From contig NZ_CP027712.1 in the NCBI RefSeq assembly GCF_003945765.1, forward strand, positions 1,922,001 through 1,986,000: a DNA stretch of 64,000 bases, written 5' to 3'. The position numbers and the translations under genes were made by a program. Below the pieces are notes generated by a model. It saw only the letters and a list, made by a program, of their open reading frames with translations. It made no database searches and was not told where the DNA came from. Origin of the DNA: Pseudomonas chlororaphis subsp. chlororaphis (GTDB lineage Bacteria > Pseudomonadota > Gammaproteobacteria > Pseudomonadales > Pseudomonadaceae). Shown piece after piece: positions 34,208 through 43,779 of this stretch; the first letter of the stretch is position 1; each line of letters opens with the position of its first letter.

Positions 34208-35014
34208 ATGTCGCAACAGGTGTTTTTCACTCACGCCAACGGATTTCCCTCGGGTACCTATGGCAAGTTGTTCGCCGCCCTGGCACCCGAATATCAGGTG
34301 GCGCATTTGCAGCAGCACGCCCACGATCCGCGCTTTCCGGCGGACGACAACTGGCTGAACCTGGTGGACGAACTGATCCACCATCTGCAACAGCAGGCCG
34401 AGCCGGTGTGGGGTGTCGGCCATTCCTTCGGCGGCGTCCTGCATCTGCATGCGGCGCTGCGTTGTCCGGAGCTGTATCGCGGGGTGGTGATGCTCGATTC
34501 GCCGGTGCTGACCCGTGCCGATCAATGGGTGATTCGCGCGGCCAAGCGGTTCGGTTTCATCGATCGCCTGACCCCCGCCGGCCGGACCCTGGGCCGCCGC
34601 GAGGAGTTCAGCGACCTGGAGTCGGCGCGCAAGTATTTTGCCGGCAAGACCCTGTTCCGCGGCTTCGACCCCGAGTGTTTCGACGCCTACCTGCAACATG
34701 GCCTGCATCAGGTCGACGGCCGTTTGCGGCTGCGTTTCGACCCGGCCACCGAGATCAGCATCTATCGCGGTGTGCCGCACACCAGCCCGGGCCGCCCCCG
34801 GCAGTTGAAGGTGCCGCTGGCGGTGGTGCGCGGGCGCCAGAGCCGGGTGGTGATGAAGCACCACGCCAGCAGTGTCGGGCGCATGCCCCATGGTGAGTCC
34901 CTGAGCATGCCGGGCGGGCACATGTTCCCGCTGGAGCGCCCGCAGGACACTGCGGCCCTGCTGAAAAAACTCTTCAGCCGCTGGCAGGCCCGCGCCGAAC
35001 GGAGCTGCGCATGA
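34208..35014 (+). CDS. alpha/beta hydrolase
   Basis: A 268-residue alpha/beta-hydrolase: oxyanion region FTHANGFPSGTY, nucleophile elbow GVGHSFGG (Ser), and late histidine in MPGGHMFPLE. No signal peptide. It overlaps the next hydrolase gene by 4 bases, and the pair is also adjacent in other pseudomonads as I recall. Substrate unknown. Confidence 0.87.
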   Translation: MSQQVFFTHANGFPSGTYGKLFAALAPEYQVAHLQQHAHDPRFPADDNWLNLVDELIHHLQQQAEPVWGVGHSFGGVLHLHAALRCPELYRGVVMLDSPVLTRADQWVIRAAKRFGFIDRLTPAGRTLGRREEFSDLESARKYFAGKTLFRGFDPECFDAYLQHGLHQVDGRLRLRFDPATEISIYRGVPHTSPGRPRQLKVPLAVVRGRQSRVVMKHHASSVGRMPHGESLSMPGGHMFPLERPQDTAALLKKLFSRWQARAERSCA

Positions 35015-35865
35015 GCGCCGCGGTGGAAGAAGTCCGCCTGAGCCTGCCGCATATCGAGCTGGCGGCGCACCTGTTCGGCCCCGAGGACGGCCTGCCGGTC
35101 ATTGCCTTGCACGGCTGGCTGGACAACGCCAACAGCTTTGCGCGGCTGGCGCCCCGGCTGCGTGGCTTGCGCATCGTCGCCCTGGACATGGCCGGGCATG
35201 GCCATTCCGGACACCGCCCCCTGGGCGCCAGCTATGTGCTCTGGGATTACGTGTATGACGTCTTGCAGGTTGCCGAGCAACTGGGTTGGAAACGCTTTGG
35301 CCTGCTCGGGCATTCCCTGGGGGCGATCGTCTCGTTGGTGTTGGCCGGCTCGTTGCCCGAGCGAGTGAGCCATCTGGCGCTGATCGATGGGGTGATTCCG
35401 CCGACCGCCAGCGGGGAAAACGCCGCCGAGCGCATGGGCATGGCCCTGCAGGCCCAGTTGGACCTGCGGGGCAAGCGCAAGCCGGTCTACGCCACCCTGG
35501 ACCGCGCCATCGAGGCGCGGATGAAGGGCATGGTCGCGGTCAGCCGCGAAGCCGCCGAACTGCTCGCGCAACGCGGCCTGATGCCGGTCCCGGAGGGCTA
35601 TACCTGGCGCAGCGACAGCCGCCTGACCCTGGCTTCGCCGCTGCGCCTGACCCAGGAGCAGGCCCTGACGTTCGTCCAGCGCCTGGCCTGTCCGGCCCAT
35701 CTGGTGGTGGCGGCCGACGGCATGCTGGCCAAGCACACAGAGTTGCTGGAGCGGCTACCCTTCAGCCGGGAACAGCTGCCCGGAGGCCATCACCTGCACT
35801 TGAACGACGAAGACGGCGCGATCCTTGTTGCAGACTGTTTCAATAGGTTTTTCGCCGTTTCTTGA
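35011..35865 (+). CDS. alpha/beta hydrolase
   Basis: A 284-residue serine hydrolase: [12 protein letters not shown] (oxyanion region), LLGHSLGA (nucleophile Ser), and PGGHHLHL (catalytic His). It differs from its neighbour in the cap segment, so this is not a recent duplication. It is coupled to the upstream hydrolase by ATGA overlap and followed by a GST gene after 50 bases. Confidence 0.87.
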   Translation: MSAAVEEVRLSLPHIELAAHLFGPEDGLPVIALHGWLDNANSFARLAPRLRGLRIVALDMAGHGHSGHRPLGASYVLWDYVYDVLQVAEQLGWKRFGLLGHSLGAIVSLVLAGSLPERVSHLALIDGVIPPTASGENAAERMGMALQAQLDLRGKRKPVYATLDRAIEARMKGMVAVSREAAELLAQRGLMPVPEGYTWRSDSRLTLASPLRLTQEQALTFVQRLACPAHLVVAADGMLAKHTELLERLPFSREQLPGGHHLHLNDEDGAILVADCFNRFFAVS

Positions 35866-35915
35866 CTTGCAGCGGGCAACTGTCGAGGCTGGGCGGGTTG
35901 AAATGGGAGACAACC

Positions 35916-36575
35916 ATGATAGATCTCTATACCGCTGCGACCCCGAATGGCCACAAGGTCTCTATCGTGCTCGAGGAACTCGGCCTGCCCTATACGGTGC
36001 ATGCCCTGAGTTTCGACAAGAAGGAACAAAAGGCTCCAGGCTTTCTCAAGATCAATCCCAATGGCCGGATTCCGGCGATTGTCGACCGCGCCAACGGTGA
36101 TTTCGCGGTGTTCGAGTCCGGCGCGATTCTCATCTACCTGGCTGAACTCAGCGGGCAACTGCTGCCCAGCGATCCCCAGGGCCGTTCCCGGGTGATCCAG
36201 TGGCTGATGTTCCAGATGGGCGGCATCGGTCCGATGCAGGGCCAGGCCAACGTGTTCTTCCGTTATTTTCCGGAAAAGCTCCAGGGCGCCATCGATCGTT
36301 ACCAGCATGAAACCCGGCGCCTGTACGAGGTGCTCGACAGCCGCTTGCAGGAGGTCGAGTTCCTTGCCGGCGACTACAGCATTGCCGATATCGCCACCTT
36401 TCCCTGGGTGCGCGGCCATGAATGGTCCGGGGTTTCGGTGGACGGCCTGGCGGCCCTGCAACGCTGGATGGCGACCCTCGAGGCGCGGCCGGCGGTGCAG
36501 CGCGGGCTGCTGGTCCCGCAACGCACGGATGACGCCAGTGTCATCAAGGGCGCCCAGGCCATGCTGATCCGATGA
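35916..36575 (+). CDS. Nu-class glutathione transferase (YfcG/YghU-like)
   Basis: A 219-residue GST. The N-terminus [15 protein letters not shown] and the NPNGRIPAI and [12 protein letters not shown] motifs match the Nu-class YfcG of E. coli, which acts on disulfides using two bound glutathiones. The C-terminal helical domain shows [12 protein letters not shown]. The ATG at 35916 gives the family N-terminus; an upstream in-frame start at 35862 has no ribosome site. It overlaps the DUF4892 gene by 4 bases. Confidence 0.87.
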   Translation: MIDLYTAATPNGHKVSIVLEELGLPYTVHALSFDKKEQKAPGFLKINPNGRIPAIVDRANGDFAVFESGAILIYLAELSGQLLPSDPQGRSRVIQWLMFQMGGIGPMQGQANVFFRYFPEKLQGAIDRYQHETRRLYEVLDSRLQEVEFLAGDYSIADIATFPWVRGHEWSGVSVDGLAALQRWMATLEARPAVQRGLLVPQRTDDASVIKGAQAMLIR

Positions 36576-37390
36576 GAGCACCCATGCGTTTATTCAGTGT
36601 CCTGCTGTTGTCCGCTGTCAGCCCCTTGCTGTTCGCCGCCGATTTGCCCGGCAGCCATGACTTGCCGATCGTGCCGCGCATGCCTGACGCGCAGATCGTC
36701 GACTATCGTCCGGCGGCCGAGATGGAGCGGATCTACCCCATGGGCTCGATCCGCAAGATCAGCGGCCAGTTGCGTTTCGATGGCCAGGTCGGCGCTCGTG
36801 GCACCACGACTTCGGTGACCTACGAGTTGCCGCCGGAGCATTCCTCGACCGCAGCCTTTACCGCCGCCCGCGAAGCCTTGCAGGGGCAGGGCGCCGAACT
36901 GTTGTTCTGGTGCCAGGCCCGCGATTGCGGGGAAAGCAGCCTGTGGGCCAACGAGGTGTTCGGCAACGCCAAGCTGTATGGCGCCGATGCCCAGCAGGCG
37001 TACCTGCTGTTGCGCCTGGCCGCGCCCAACGACAATTCGCTGGTGGCCCTGTACAGCATTACCCGCGGCAACCGCCGGGCGTACCTGCATGTCGAGCAAT
37101 TCGACGCCAGCACCCCCCTGGGCGAGTTGTTGCCGACCTCGGCCACCCTGTTGCGCCAGCTCAAGGACACCGGCGAGCTGGACCTGCCCAAGCTCGGCGG
37201 CGAGCCCCAGCCGACCTGGCTGACCTTGCTGTCGCGCGGGTTGAACCTCGATACCACCTTGCGGGTCAGTGTTTCCGGGCCGAATGCCGAAGCCTGGCGC
37301 CAGGCCCTGATCGGCCAGGGCGTGCGGGCGGCACGCATGGAAACCGGCAGCAGCGAGGCGCCTGGCCTGCGTCTTGAGCTGCTGCGCTGA
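36572..37390 (+). CDS. DUF4892 family exported protein
   Basis: A 272-residue protein with a signal peptide ([21 protein letters not shown]), then a conserved domain with [20 protein letters not shown] (two cysteines) and a C-terminal OmpA-like or small alpha/beta segment ([13 protein letters not shown]). I recognise it as DUF4892; function unknown. The start may be 36572 (coupled, ATGA overlap with the GST) or 36584 (MRLFSVL), which begins the signal peptide more directly. Confidence 0.75.
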   Translation: MRAPMRLFSVLLLSAVSPLLFAADLPGSHDLPIVPRMPDAQIVDYRPAAEMERIYPMGSIRKISGQLRFDGQVGARGTTTSVTYELPPEHSSTAAFTAAREALQGQGAELLFWCQARDCGESSLWANEVFGNAKLYGADAQQAYLLLRLAAPNDNSLVALYSITRGNRRAYLHVEQFDASTPLGELLPTSATLLRQLKDTGELDLPKLGGEPQPTWLTLLSRGLNLDTTLRVSVSGPNAEAWRQALIGQGVRAARMETGSSEAPGLRLELLR

Positions 37391-37472
37391 ACCGCTGCAT
37401 TGAACGGGCTTGGGCGAACGGGCATCCACCGTTCGCCTACGCTTGGTGAGTTGACCTTTCTCGAGATCCCAA

Positions 37473-38528
37473 ATGCTCAATAATGATCGCCTGTTGGTGC
37501 AGATCCTGCTTCTGGTGCTGTTCGGCGCCAGCTTCTGGGTCATGGCGCCGTTCTGGTCCGCGTTATTCTGGGGGGCGGTCCTGGCGTTTGCCAGCTGGCC
37601 GCTGATGCGCCTGCTGACCCGCTGGCTCAATGGCCGCGAGGCCCTGGCCGCAGCCGTGCTGACCCTGGGCTGGATGCTGCTGGTGGCGGCGCCGCTGGTC
37701 TGGCTCGGCTTCAACCTGGCCGACCATGTGCGTGACGCCACCGCCTTTATCAAGGATGTGCAGGTCGATGGCCTGCCCGCAGCGCCGAGCTGGCTGGCCG
37801 GCGTGCCCTTCGTCGGTGAACGGCTGGTGGGGCTGTGGAACAGCATCGACCAGCAGGGCGCGGCGATGATGCTGGCGATCAAGCCCTACCTGGGGCAGGT
37901 CGGCAACTGGCTGCTGGCCCGCAGCGCGCAGATCGGTGGCGGGATCCTCGAGCTGACCCTGAGCATCGTCTTCGTATTTTTCTTCTATCGCGACGGGCCG
38001 CGCCTGGCGGCGTTCGTCCACGGGCTGCTGGAGCGGCTGATCGGCGACCGCGCCGGCTACTACATCGAGCTGGTGGCCGGTACGGTGCAGCGGGTGGTCA
38101 ACGGAGTGATCGGCACCGCCGCGGCCCAGGCAGTCCTGGCCCTGATCGGGTTCCTGATCGCCGGCGTGCCGGGTGCGCTGGTGCTGGGGATCGTCACCTT
38201 CCTGCTCAGCCTGATTCCCATGGGCCCACCGCTGGTGTGGATTCCGGCCACCGCCTGGCTGGCCTGGAAGGGCGAATACGGGATGGCGGTGTTCCTCGGT
38301 ATCTGGGGCACCTTCATCATCAGTGGCGTCGATAACGTGCTCAAACCCTACCTGATCAGCCGCGGCGGCAACCTGCCGCTGGTGATCGTGCTGCTCGGGG
38401 TCTTCGGCGGACTGATCGCGTTCGGTTTCATCGGCCTGTTCATCGGCCCGACTCTATTGGCCGTGGCCTACAGCCTGTTGACCGACTGGAGCGCGAGCCA
38501 GGCGCGGGGCGAAGACAAGCGCCTGTAG
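37473..38528 (+). CDS. AI-2E family transporter (permease)
   Basis: A 351-residue inner-membrane protein with seven or eight helices and the family motifs (FFFYRDGPRL, GNLPLVIVLLGVFGGLIAFGFIGLFIGP). Despite the family name, members transport diverse small molecules or ions, and none of the sequence here predicts autoinducer-2. It is a separate unit 82 bases after the DUF4892 gene and converges on the histidine kinase gene. Confidence 0.88.
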   Translation: MLNNDRLLVQILLLVLFGASFWVMAPFWSALFWGAVLAFASWPLMRLLTRWLNGREALAAAVLTLGWMLLVAAPLVWLGFNLADHVRDATAFIKDVQVDGLPAAPSWLAGVPFVGERLVGLWNSIDQQGAAMMLAIKPYLGQVGNWLLARSAQIGGGILELTLSIVFVFFFYRDGPRLAAFVHGLLERLIGDRAGYYIELVAGTVQRVVNGVIGTAAAQAVLALIGFLIAGVPGALVLGIVTFLLSLIPMGPPLVWIPATAWLAWKGEYGMAVFLGIWGTFIISGVDNVLKPYLISRGGNLPLVIVLLGVFGGLIAFGFIGLFIGPTLLAVAYSLLTDWSASQARGEDKRL

Positions 38529-38647
38529 CCGCTGCTCGGCAGCAGCTACAGCGGTACGGTGGTGGCGGATGATCAGGCGGCGACGTCAACGCCGCCGGGG
38601 GCAAGGTTCGTGGACGGGAGCCGGGTACCGCCCGGCACACGGGCGAT

Positions 38648-39685
38648 TCAGGCGCGGGGCAGGCGCACCACGGTGGTCAGGCCACCACCGGGGGTTTCTT
38701 CCAGGTGCAGTTGCCCGCCCAGGCGTTCGGCGGCCTCGCGGGCGATGGTCATGCCCAGGCCGACGCCGCCGGAATTGCGGTTGCGCGAGCCTTCCAGCCG
38801 GTAGAAGGGTTCGAACACGGCTTCGCGCTGATCTTCGGCGATGCCCGGGCCATGGTCGATGACCCGGATCAGCACCTGCTCGCGGCTGTCCTGCAGGCTG
38901 ATGCGGGCATGCCCGGCATAGCGCAGGGCATTGTCCAGCAGGTTGTTCAGGCAGGAGCGCAGGGCCATCGGCTGCACTTGCAGGGGCGTGCAATGGCCGT
39001 CGGTCTGCACGTCGGCGCCCTGGTCCTGGGCGTTTTCGCAGAGCGACTCCACCAGCGCCTGCACATCCATCCACTGCACGGCTTCGCTGGTGCGCTGTTC
39101 GTGCAGGTAGCTCAGGGTCGCGTCGAGCATGCTGATCATGTCGTCGAGGTCCTGGCGCATCTGGCCCTGTAGCTTGTTGTCCTCGATCTGTTCCAGCCGC
39201 AGCTTGAGGCGCGACAAGGGCGTGCGCAGGTCATGGGAAACCGCGCCGAGCATGCGCCCGCGCTGCTTGACCTGCTCCTGGATACGCCGTTGCATCAGGT
39301 TGAAGGTATGGGCCGCCTGCCGCGCTTCCCGCGGGCCGGACTCGTCCAGCGGCGGGCTGTCGAGGTCTTCGCTGAGGCGCTCGGCGGCGTCGCTCAGGCG
39401 CTGGATCGGCCGGGTCAACAGCTTGGCGCCGTACCAGGCGGCGATGATCAGCGAGATGAACTGGAAGGTCAGCGGCACGATCGGGCCGCCGAACCAGGGA
39501 CGTGGTGGCCGCGGCTCGAAACGCCCGCCGCCGGGCTGTGACTGGCCGCTGAATTCGCTGGCCGGCGGGCGCGGAGGCGGGCCGTAGAGACGGAACCAGA
39601 AGAAGGCGAGCAGGTGGGCGAGCACGATCGCGATCAGCAGCACCCCGAACAGGCGGCCGAACAGCGTATCGAAGCGCCCACGCAT
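38648..39685 (-). CDS. sensor histidine kinase
   Basis: A 345-residue membrane kinase with two transmembrane segments (about 13-31 and 68-88) enclosing a short Pro/Gly-rich periplasmic loop of about 35 residues, too small for a classical ligand pocket. HAMP follows (about 88-140), then AVSHDLRTP (H151), NNLLDNALRY, DHGPGIA and GVGLGM. The ATG at 39685 overlaps the TGA of the response regulator (TGATG), so an upstream in-frame extension is rejected. Its likely partner is that regulator; the signal is unknown. Confidence 0.9.
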   Translation of the reverse strand: MRGRFDTLFGRLFGVLLIAIVLAHLLAFFWFRLYGPPPRPPASEFSGQSQPGGGRFEPRPPRPWFGGPIVPLTFQFISLIIAAWYGAKLLTRPIQRLSDAAERLSEDLDSPPLDESGPREARQAAHTFNLMQRRIQEQVKQRGRMLGAVSHDLRTPLSRLKLRLEQIEDNKLQGQMRQDLDDMISMLDATLSYLHEQRTSEAVQWMDVQALVESLCENAQDQGADVQTDGHCTPLQVQPMALRSCLNNLLDNALRYAGHARISLQDSREQVLIRVIDHGPGIAEDQREAVFEPFYRLEGSRNRNSGGVGLGMTIAREAAERLGGQLHLEETPGGGLTTVVRLPRA

Positions 39686-40449
39686 CAGCCGATGTCTCGG
39701 GCGTCGAACAGGTAGCCTTCGCCGCGCACGGTCTTGATCAACTGCGGCGATTTCGGGTCGTCGCCGAGCTTCTGCCGCAGGCGCGAGACCAGCAGGTCGA
39801 TGCTGCGATCGAAGGCTTCGATGGAGCGCCCACGGGCGGCGTCCAGCAACTGTTCGCGGCTCAGCACCCGGCGCGGGCGTTCGATGAACACCCAGAGCAG
39901 GCGGAACTCGGCGTTGGACAGCGGCACGACAAGACCGTCGGCGGAGATCAACTGGCGCAGCACGCTGTTCAGGCGCCAGTTGTCGAAGCGGATATTGGCC
40001 CGCTGCTCGGTGCGGTCGTCGCGGACCCGGCGCAGGATAGTCTGGATCCGCGCCACCAGTTCCCGGGGCTCGAAGGGCTTGGCCATGTAGTCGTCGGCCC
40101 CCAGCTCCAGGCCGATGATCCGGTCGGTGGGTTCGCAGCGGGCGGTGAGCATCAGGATCGGGATGTCCGATTCGGTGCGCAGCCAGCGGCACAGGGACAG
40201 GCCATCCTCGCCGGGCAGCATCAGGTCGAGCACCACCACGTCGAAGTGTTCCGCCTGCAAGGCCTGGCGCATCGCCGCGCCGTCGGTCACGCCGGTGGCG
40301 TGGATATTGAAGCGGGCCAGGTAGTCGATCAGCAGTTCGCGGATCGGTACATCGTCGTCGACGATCAGCGCCCGGGTGTTCCAGCGCTTGTCGTCACCCG
40401 TGCCAGGTGCTTTCTGATCGTCATTGAGGGGAGCTGGAATGTTGTGCAT
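39685..40449 (-). CDS. OmpR-family response regulator
   Basis: A 254-residue regulator. The receiver shows the acid pair LIVDDD, the phospho-acceptor Asp in VVLDLMLPG and the lysine in MAKPFEP; the C-terminal winged-helix domain shows LSNAEFRLLW and RGEGYLFD. A 24-residue polar N-terminal extension precedes the receiver. It is the first gene of the two-gene operon and is divergent from pyrF. Confidence 0.92.
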   Translation of the reverse strand: MHNIPAPLNDDQKAPGTGDDKRWNTRALIVDDDVPIRELLIDYLARFNIHATGVTDGAAMRQALQAEHFDVVVLDLMLPGEDGLSLCRWLRTESDIPILMLTARCEPTDRIIGLELGADDYMAKPFEPRELVARIQTILRRVRDDRTEQRANIRFDNWRLNSVLRQLISADGLVVPLSNAEFRLLWVFIERPRRVLSREQLLDAARGRSIEAFDRSIDLLVSRLRQKLGDDPKSPQLIKTVRGEGYLFDARDIG

Positions 40450-40764
40450 GCGTGCGATCGTCTGCCAGGTAGGCTGCCAACCACAAAGATGGGCGGCGAG
40501 GTGGTGGCTTCAGCATAGGCGTCCGGCCCTGGGGCTGGAAGTGCTGTTCGGGAGTGTTGCGGCTGGCGAGGGTAGCCGGGCGGGTTGTTGCCGGCGTGTC
40601 GGGAGTGTATCGGGCTCGACACAATTGCCGCCAGGGTCGGGCATTTGCACGGTTTTATCGATACGCAAGCTGCCGTTGGCGATGAATTACCGATCATCGG
40701 GTCCCGGAGCGCCGTCGCTTGCGCTACAATCCGCGCCGATTTCGACTTGCCTGAGAGCCCCTTC
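40450..40764. promoter_or_regulatory. divergent intergenic region between response regulator and pyrF
   Basis: A 315-base stretch without a convincing gene. A TACAAT at 40725-40730, about 35 bases before the pyrF ATG, is a likely -10 box, although no good -35 is seen at normal spacing. The open frame that extends pyrF upstream to 40585 is leader, because conserved homology starts at 40765. Confidence 0.45.
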
Positions 40765-41463
40765 ATGTCCGCCTGCCAGACTCCTATCATCGTCGCCCTG
40801 GACTTTCCCACCCGTGACGCCGCACTGAAACTGGCTGATCAGCTGGACCCCAAGCTGTGCCGGGTCAAAGTCGGCAAGGAACTGTTCACCAGTTGCGCTT
40901 CGGAAATCGTCGGCACCCTGCGCGACAAGGGTTTTGAAGTCTTCCTCGACCTGAAATTCCATGACATCCCCAACACCACCGCGATGGCCGTCAAGGCCGC
41001 CGCGGAGATGGGCGTGTGGATGGTCAATGTGCACTGCTCCGGTGGCTTGCGCATGATGGCGGCCTGCCGCGAAGTGCTGGACCAGCGCAGCGGCCCGAAA
41101 CCGCTGCTGATCGGCGTGACCGTGCTGACCAGCATGGAGCGTGAAGACCTGGCCGGCATCGGCCTGGATATCGAGCCGCAGGAGCAGGTGCTGCGCCTCG
41201 CCGCCCTGGCGGAAAAGGCCGGCATGGACGGCCTGGTCTGTTCGGCCCTGGAAGCCCAGGCGCTGAAGGCCGCGCACCCGTCGCTGCAACTGGTGACCCC
41301 GGGGATCCGTCCGGCAGGCAGCGCCCAGGACGACCAGCGCCGTATCCTCACCCCGCGCCAGGCGCTGGATGCCGGTTCCGATTACCTGGTGATCGGCCGT
41401 CCGATCAGCCAGGCGGCCGACCCGGCCAAGGCCCTGGCGGCCGTGGTGGCCGAGCTGGCGTAA
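40765..41463 (+). CDS. pyrF: orotidine 5'-phosphate decarboxylase
   Basis: Last step of de novo UMP synthesis. The 232-residue protein has the conserved active-site segment [12 protein letters not shown] (D62, K64, D67) and the phosphate-binding TPGIRP late in the TIM barrel. The ATG at 40765 fits the family N-terminus ([10 protein letters not shown]). It is monocistronic here, with a REP element following. Confidence 0.97.
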   Translation: MSACQTPIIVALDFPTRDAALKLADQLDPKLCRVKVGKELFTSCASEIVGTLRDKGFEVFLDLKFHDIPNTTAMAVKAAAEMGVWMVNVHCSGGLRMMAACREVLDQRSGPKPLLIGVTVLTSMEREDLAGIGLDIEPQEQVLRLAALAEKAGMDGLVCSALEAQALKAAHPSLQLVTPGIRPAGSAQDDQRRILTPRQALDAGSDYLVIGRPISQAADPAKALAAVVAELA

Positions 41464-41480
41464 GCTGCGCCCGCAAGACC

Positions 41481-41552
41481 CATCGCGGGCAAGTCGCGCT
41501 CCACATCTTCATGTAGGAGCGCGCGGGCGGCGATCCGACTTGCCTGCGATGC
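41481..41552. repeat. REP-type nested hairpin after pyrF
   Basis: CATCGCGGGCAAGTCG at 41481-41496 is nearly complementary to CGACTTGCCTGCGATG at 41537-41552. Inside lies a second stem, GCGCTCCACAT with ATGTAGGAGCGC. The GTAGGAGCGC word is shared with the REP pair at 31741-31827. It lies between convergent pyrF and the oxidoreductase and may act as terminator. Confidence 0.75.
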
Positions 41553-41569
41553 GTTTCAGCCCTCGATGA

Positions 41570-42577
41570 TCAACTGACCTTCAATACCAGCTTGCCGAAG
41601 TTCTCGCCGCTGAACAGCTTCATCAGCGTTTCCGGGAAGGTCTCCAGGCCTTCGACGATATCCTCCTTGCTCTTGAGCTGCCCCTTGGCCATCCAGCCGG
41701 CCATTTCCTGCCCGGCGGCGGCGAACTGGGCGGCGTAGTCCATCACCACAAAACCTTCCATGCGCGCGCGATTGACCAGTAACGACAGGTAGTTGGCCGG
41801 ACCCTTGACCGCTTCCTTATTGTTGTACTGGCTGATGGCGCCGCAGATCACCACCCGCGCCTTGAAGTTCAGGCGGCTGAGCACCGCATCGAGAATGTCG
41901 CCGCCGACGTTGTCGAAATACACATCGACGCCTTTCGGGCATTCGCGCTTGAGGCCGGCATGGACGTCTTCGCTCTTGTAGTCGATCGCGCCATCGAAGC
42001 CCAGTTCGTCGATCAGGAACTTGCACTTGTCCTGGCCACCGGCGATGCCGACCACCCGACAGCCTTTGATCTTGGCGATCTGCCCGGCAATGCTGCCCAC
42101 CGCGCCGGCCGCGCCCGACAGCACCACGGTTTCACCGGCTTTTGGCGCACCGACGTCCAGCAGGGCGAAATAGGCGGTCATGCCGGTCATGCCCAGGGCC
42201 GACAGATAACGTGGCAGCGGCGCCAGTTTCGGATCGACCTTATAGAAGCCGCGCGGCTCGCCGAGGAAATAGTCCTGCACGCCCAGGGCGCCATTGACAT
42301 AGTCGCCGACGGCGAAGCCGGGGTTGTTCGAGGCGATCACCTGGCCCACGCCCAGGGCGCGCATCACTTCACCGATGCCCACTGGCGGGATGTAGGACTT
42401 GCCTTCGTTCATCCAGCCGCGCATGGCCGGGTCGAGGGACAGGTACTCATTCTTCACCAGGATCTGCCCGGCCGTGGGTTCGCCGACGGGAACCTGCTGG
42501 TAGGTGAAGGTTTCGCGGGTCGCCGCGCCCACCGGGCGTTTGGCGAGCAGAAACTGGCGATTGGTCTGGGTGGTCAT
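41570..42577 (-). CDS. NADP-dependent medium-chain oxidoreductase (CurA/leukotriene B4 dehydrogenase type)
   Basis: A 335-residue zinc-independent MDR protein. It shows LSLDPAMRGWM near the N-terminus, the nucleotide motif SGAAGAVGSIAGQIAK and YFDNVGG. Family members reduce alpha,beta-unsaturated ketones, for example curcumin in E. coli CurA. The ATG at 42577 is preferred to a GTG at 42586. It is monocistronic and divergent from the SDR gene across about 230 bases, which contain a small hairpin and no gene. Confidence 0.88.
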   Translation of the reverse strand: MTTQTNRQFLLAKRPVGAATRETFTYQQVPVGEPTAGQILVKNEYLSLDPAMRGWMNEGKSYIPPVGIGEVMRALGVGQVIASNNPGFAVGDYVNGALGVQDYFLGEPRGFYKVDPKLAPLPRYLSALGMTGMTAYFALLDVGAPKAGETVVLSGAAGAVGSIAGQIAKIKGCRVVGIAGGQDKCKFLIDELGFDGAIDYKSEDVHAGLKRECPKGVDVYFDNVGGDILDAVLSRLNFKARVVICGAISQYNNKEAVKGPANYLSLLVNRARMEGFVVMDYAAQFAAAGQEMAGWMAKGQLKSKEDIVEGLETFPETLMKLFSGENFGKLVLKVS

Positions 42578-42810
42578 GGCAGGCACTCAAGAATCGATGG
42601 AACCCTAGTTGATAGACCTTCAGCCCTGATGCCGCAAGGTTTGCCGCTGTAGCGAATAGGGGGCGATCCAGAGGCGTGATGGTGGTATTGCAGCCTTCAT
42701 CACCATCGCGGATAAGTGGGCAACCGGCCCTCTGATAGTGCTGCCGCGTGCTCGTTGCCTGTGCCTAGACTGGGCGAATACGATCCATGCATTCCATCGA
42801 GGGCATCACC

Positions 42811-43572
42811 ATGAGCATGACGTTTTCCGGCCAGGTCGTTTTGGTCACTGGCGCAGCGGCGGGTATTGGCCGGGCCACGGCCCTGGCGTTCGCCGCGCAG
42901 GGGCTGCAAGTGGTGGCGGCCGACCTCGACGTCGCCGGTGGCGAAGGCACGGTGCAATTGATTCGCGCCGCCGGTGGTGAGGCACTGTTCGTGCGCTGCA
43001 ACGTTACCGACGAGGCGGATGTGCAGAACCTGATGGCCCAGGTGGTAAGCAGCTACGGCCGCCTCGACTATGCCTTCAACAATGCCGGGATCGAAATCGA
43101 GAAGGGCAAGCTGGCGGACGGCACCCTGGACGAGTTCGACGCGATCATGGGAGTCAACGTCAAGGGCGTCTGGCTGTGCATGAAGCACCAGTTGCCGCTG
43201 ATGCTCGCCCAGGGCGGCGGGGCCATCGTCAACACGGCGTCGGTGGCCGGCCTCGGCGCGGCGCCGAAGATGAGCATCTATGCCGCCTCCAAGCATGCGG
43301 TGATCGGCCTGACCAAGTCGGCGGCCATCGAGTATGCGAAGAAGAAAATCCGGGTTAACGCGGTGTGCCCGGCGGTGATCGACACCGATATGTTCCGCCG
43401 CGCCTACGAGGCCGATCCGAAGAAAGCCGAATTCGCCGCGGCCATGCACCCGGTCGGGCGGATCGGCAAGGTCGAGGAAATCGCCAGCGCGGTGCTGTAT
43501 CTGTGCAGCGACGGCGCGGCCTTCACCACCGGCCATGCGCTGGCGGTCGACGGTGGCGCCACCGCCATCTGA
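42811..43572 (+). CDS. short-chain dehydrogenase/reductase
   Basis: A 253-residue SDR with the cofactor motif TGAAAGIGRA, the NNAG motif and the catalytic YAASKHA (Tyr-Lys). An Asp after the second strand (AADLDVAG) favours NAD(H). The ATG at 42811 follows GAGG at good spacing; an upstream ATG at 42787 has no ribosome site. Substrate unknown. Confidence 0.88.
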   Translation: MSMTFSGQVVLVTGAAAGIGRATALAFAAQGLQVVAADLDVAGGEGTVQLIRAAGGEALFVRCNVTDEADVQNLMAQVVSSYGRLDYAFNNAGIEIEKGKLADGTLDEFDAIMGVNVKGVWLCMKHQLPLMLAQGGGAIVNTASVAGLGAAPKMSIYAASKHAVIGLTKSAAIEYAKKKIRVNAVCPAVIDTDMFRRAYEADPKKAEFAAAMHPVGRIGKVEEIASAVLYLCSDGAAFTTGHALAVDGGATAI

Positions 43573-43779
43573 CGCTCGTCTGCCTTAGGGGCGGCCCTGG
43601 TGACCAAGCGTTGCCTGGGTTGTACCGGATCGACCTCGACCATTCTGAAAACGACCTGAACGTAGCTTTTTGCCATTATTCCGACGCCAGAGACTTGTGC
43701 TCCAGTGCAGCCCGTTGCGAACCTGCAAAACTGGACAATGGCCCTGTTGCCATTGGGGACTGGAAGGGGACTGAGCGCA

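Noticed and set aside
41570..42586. GTG start at 42586 for the oxidoreductase
   Set aside because: The ATG at 42577 gives the expected N-terminus; GTG has no ribosome site advantage.
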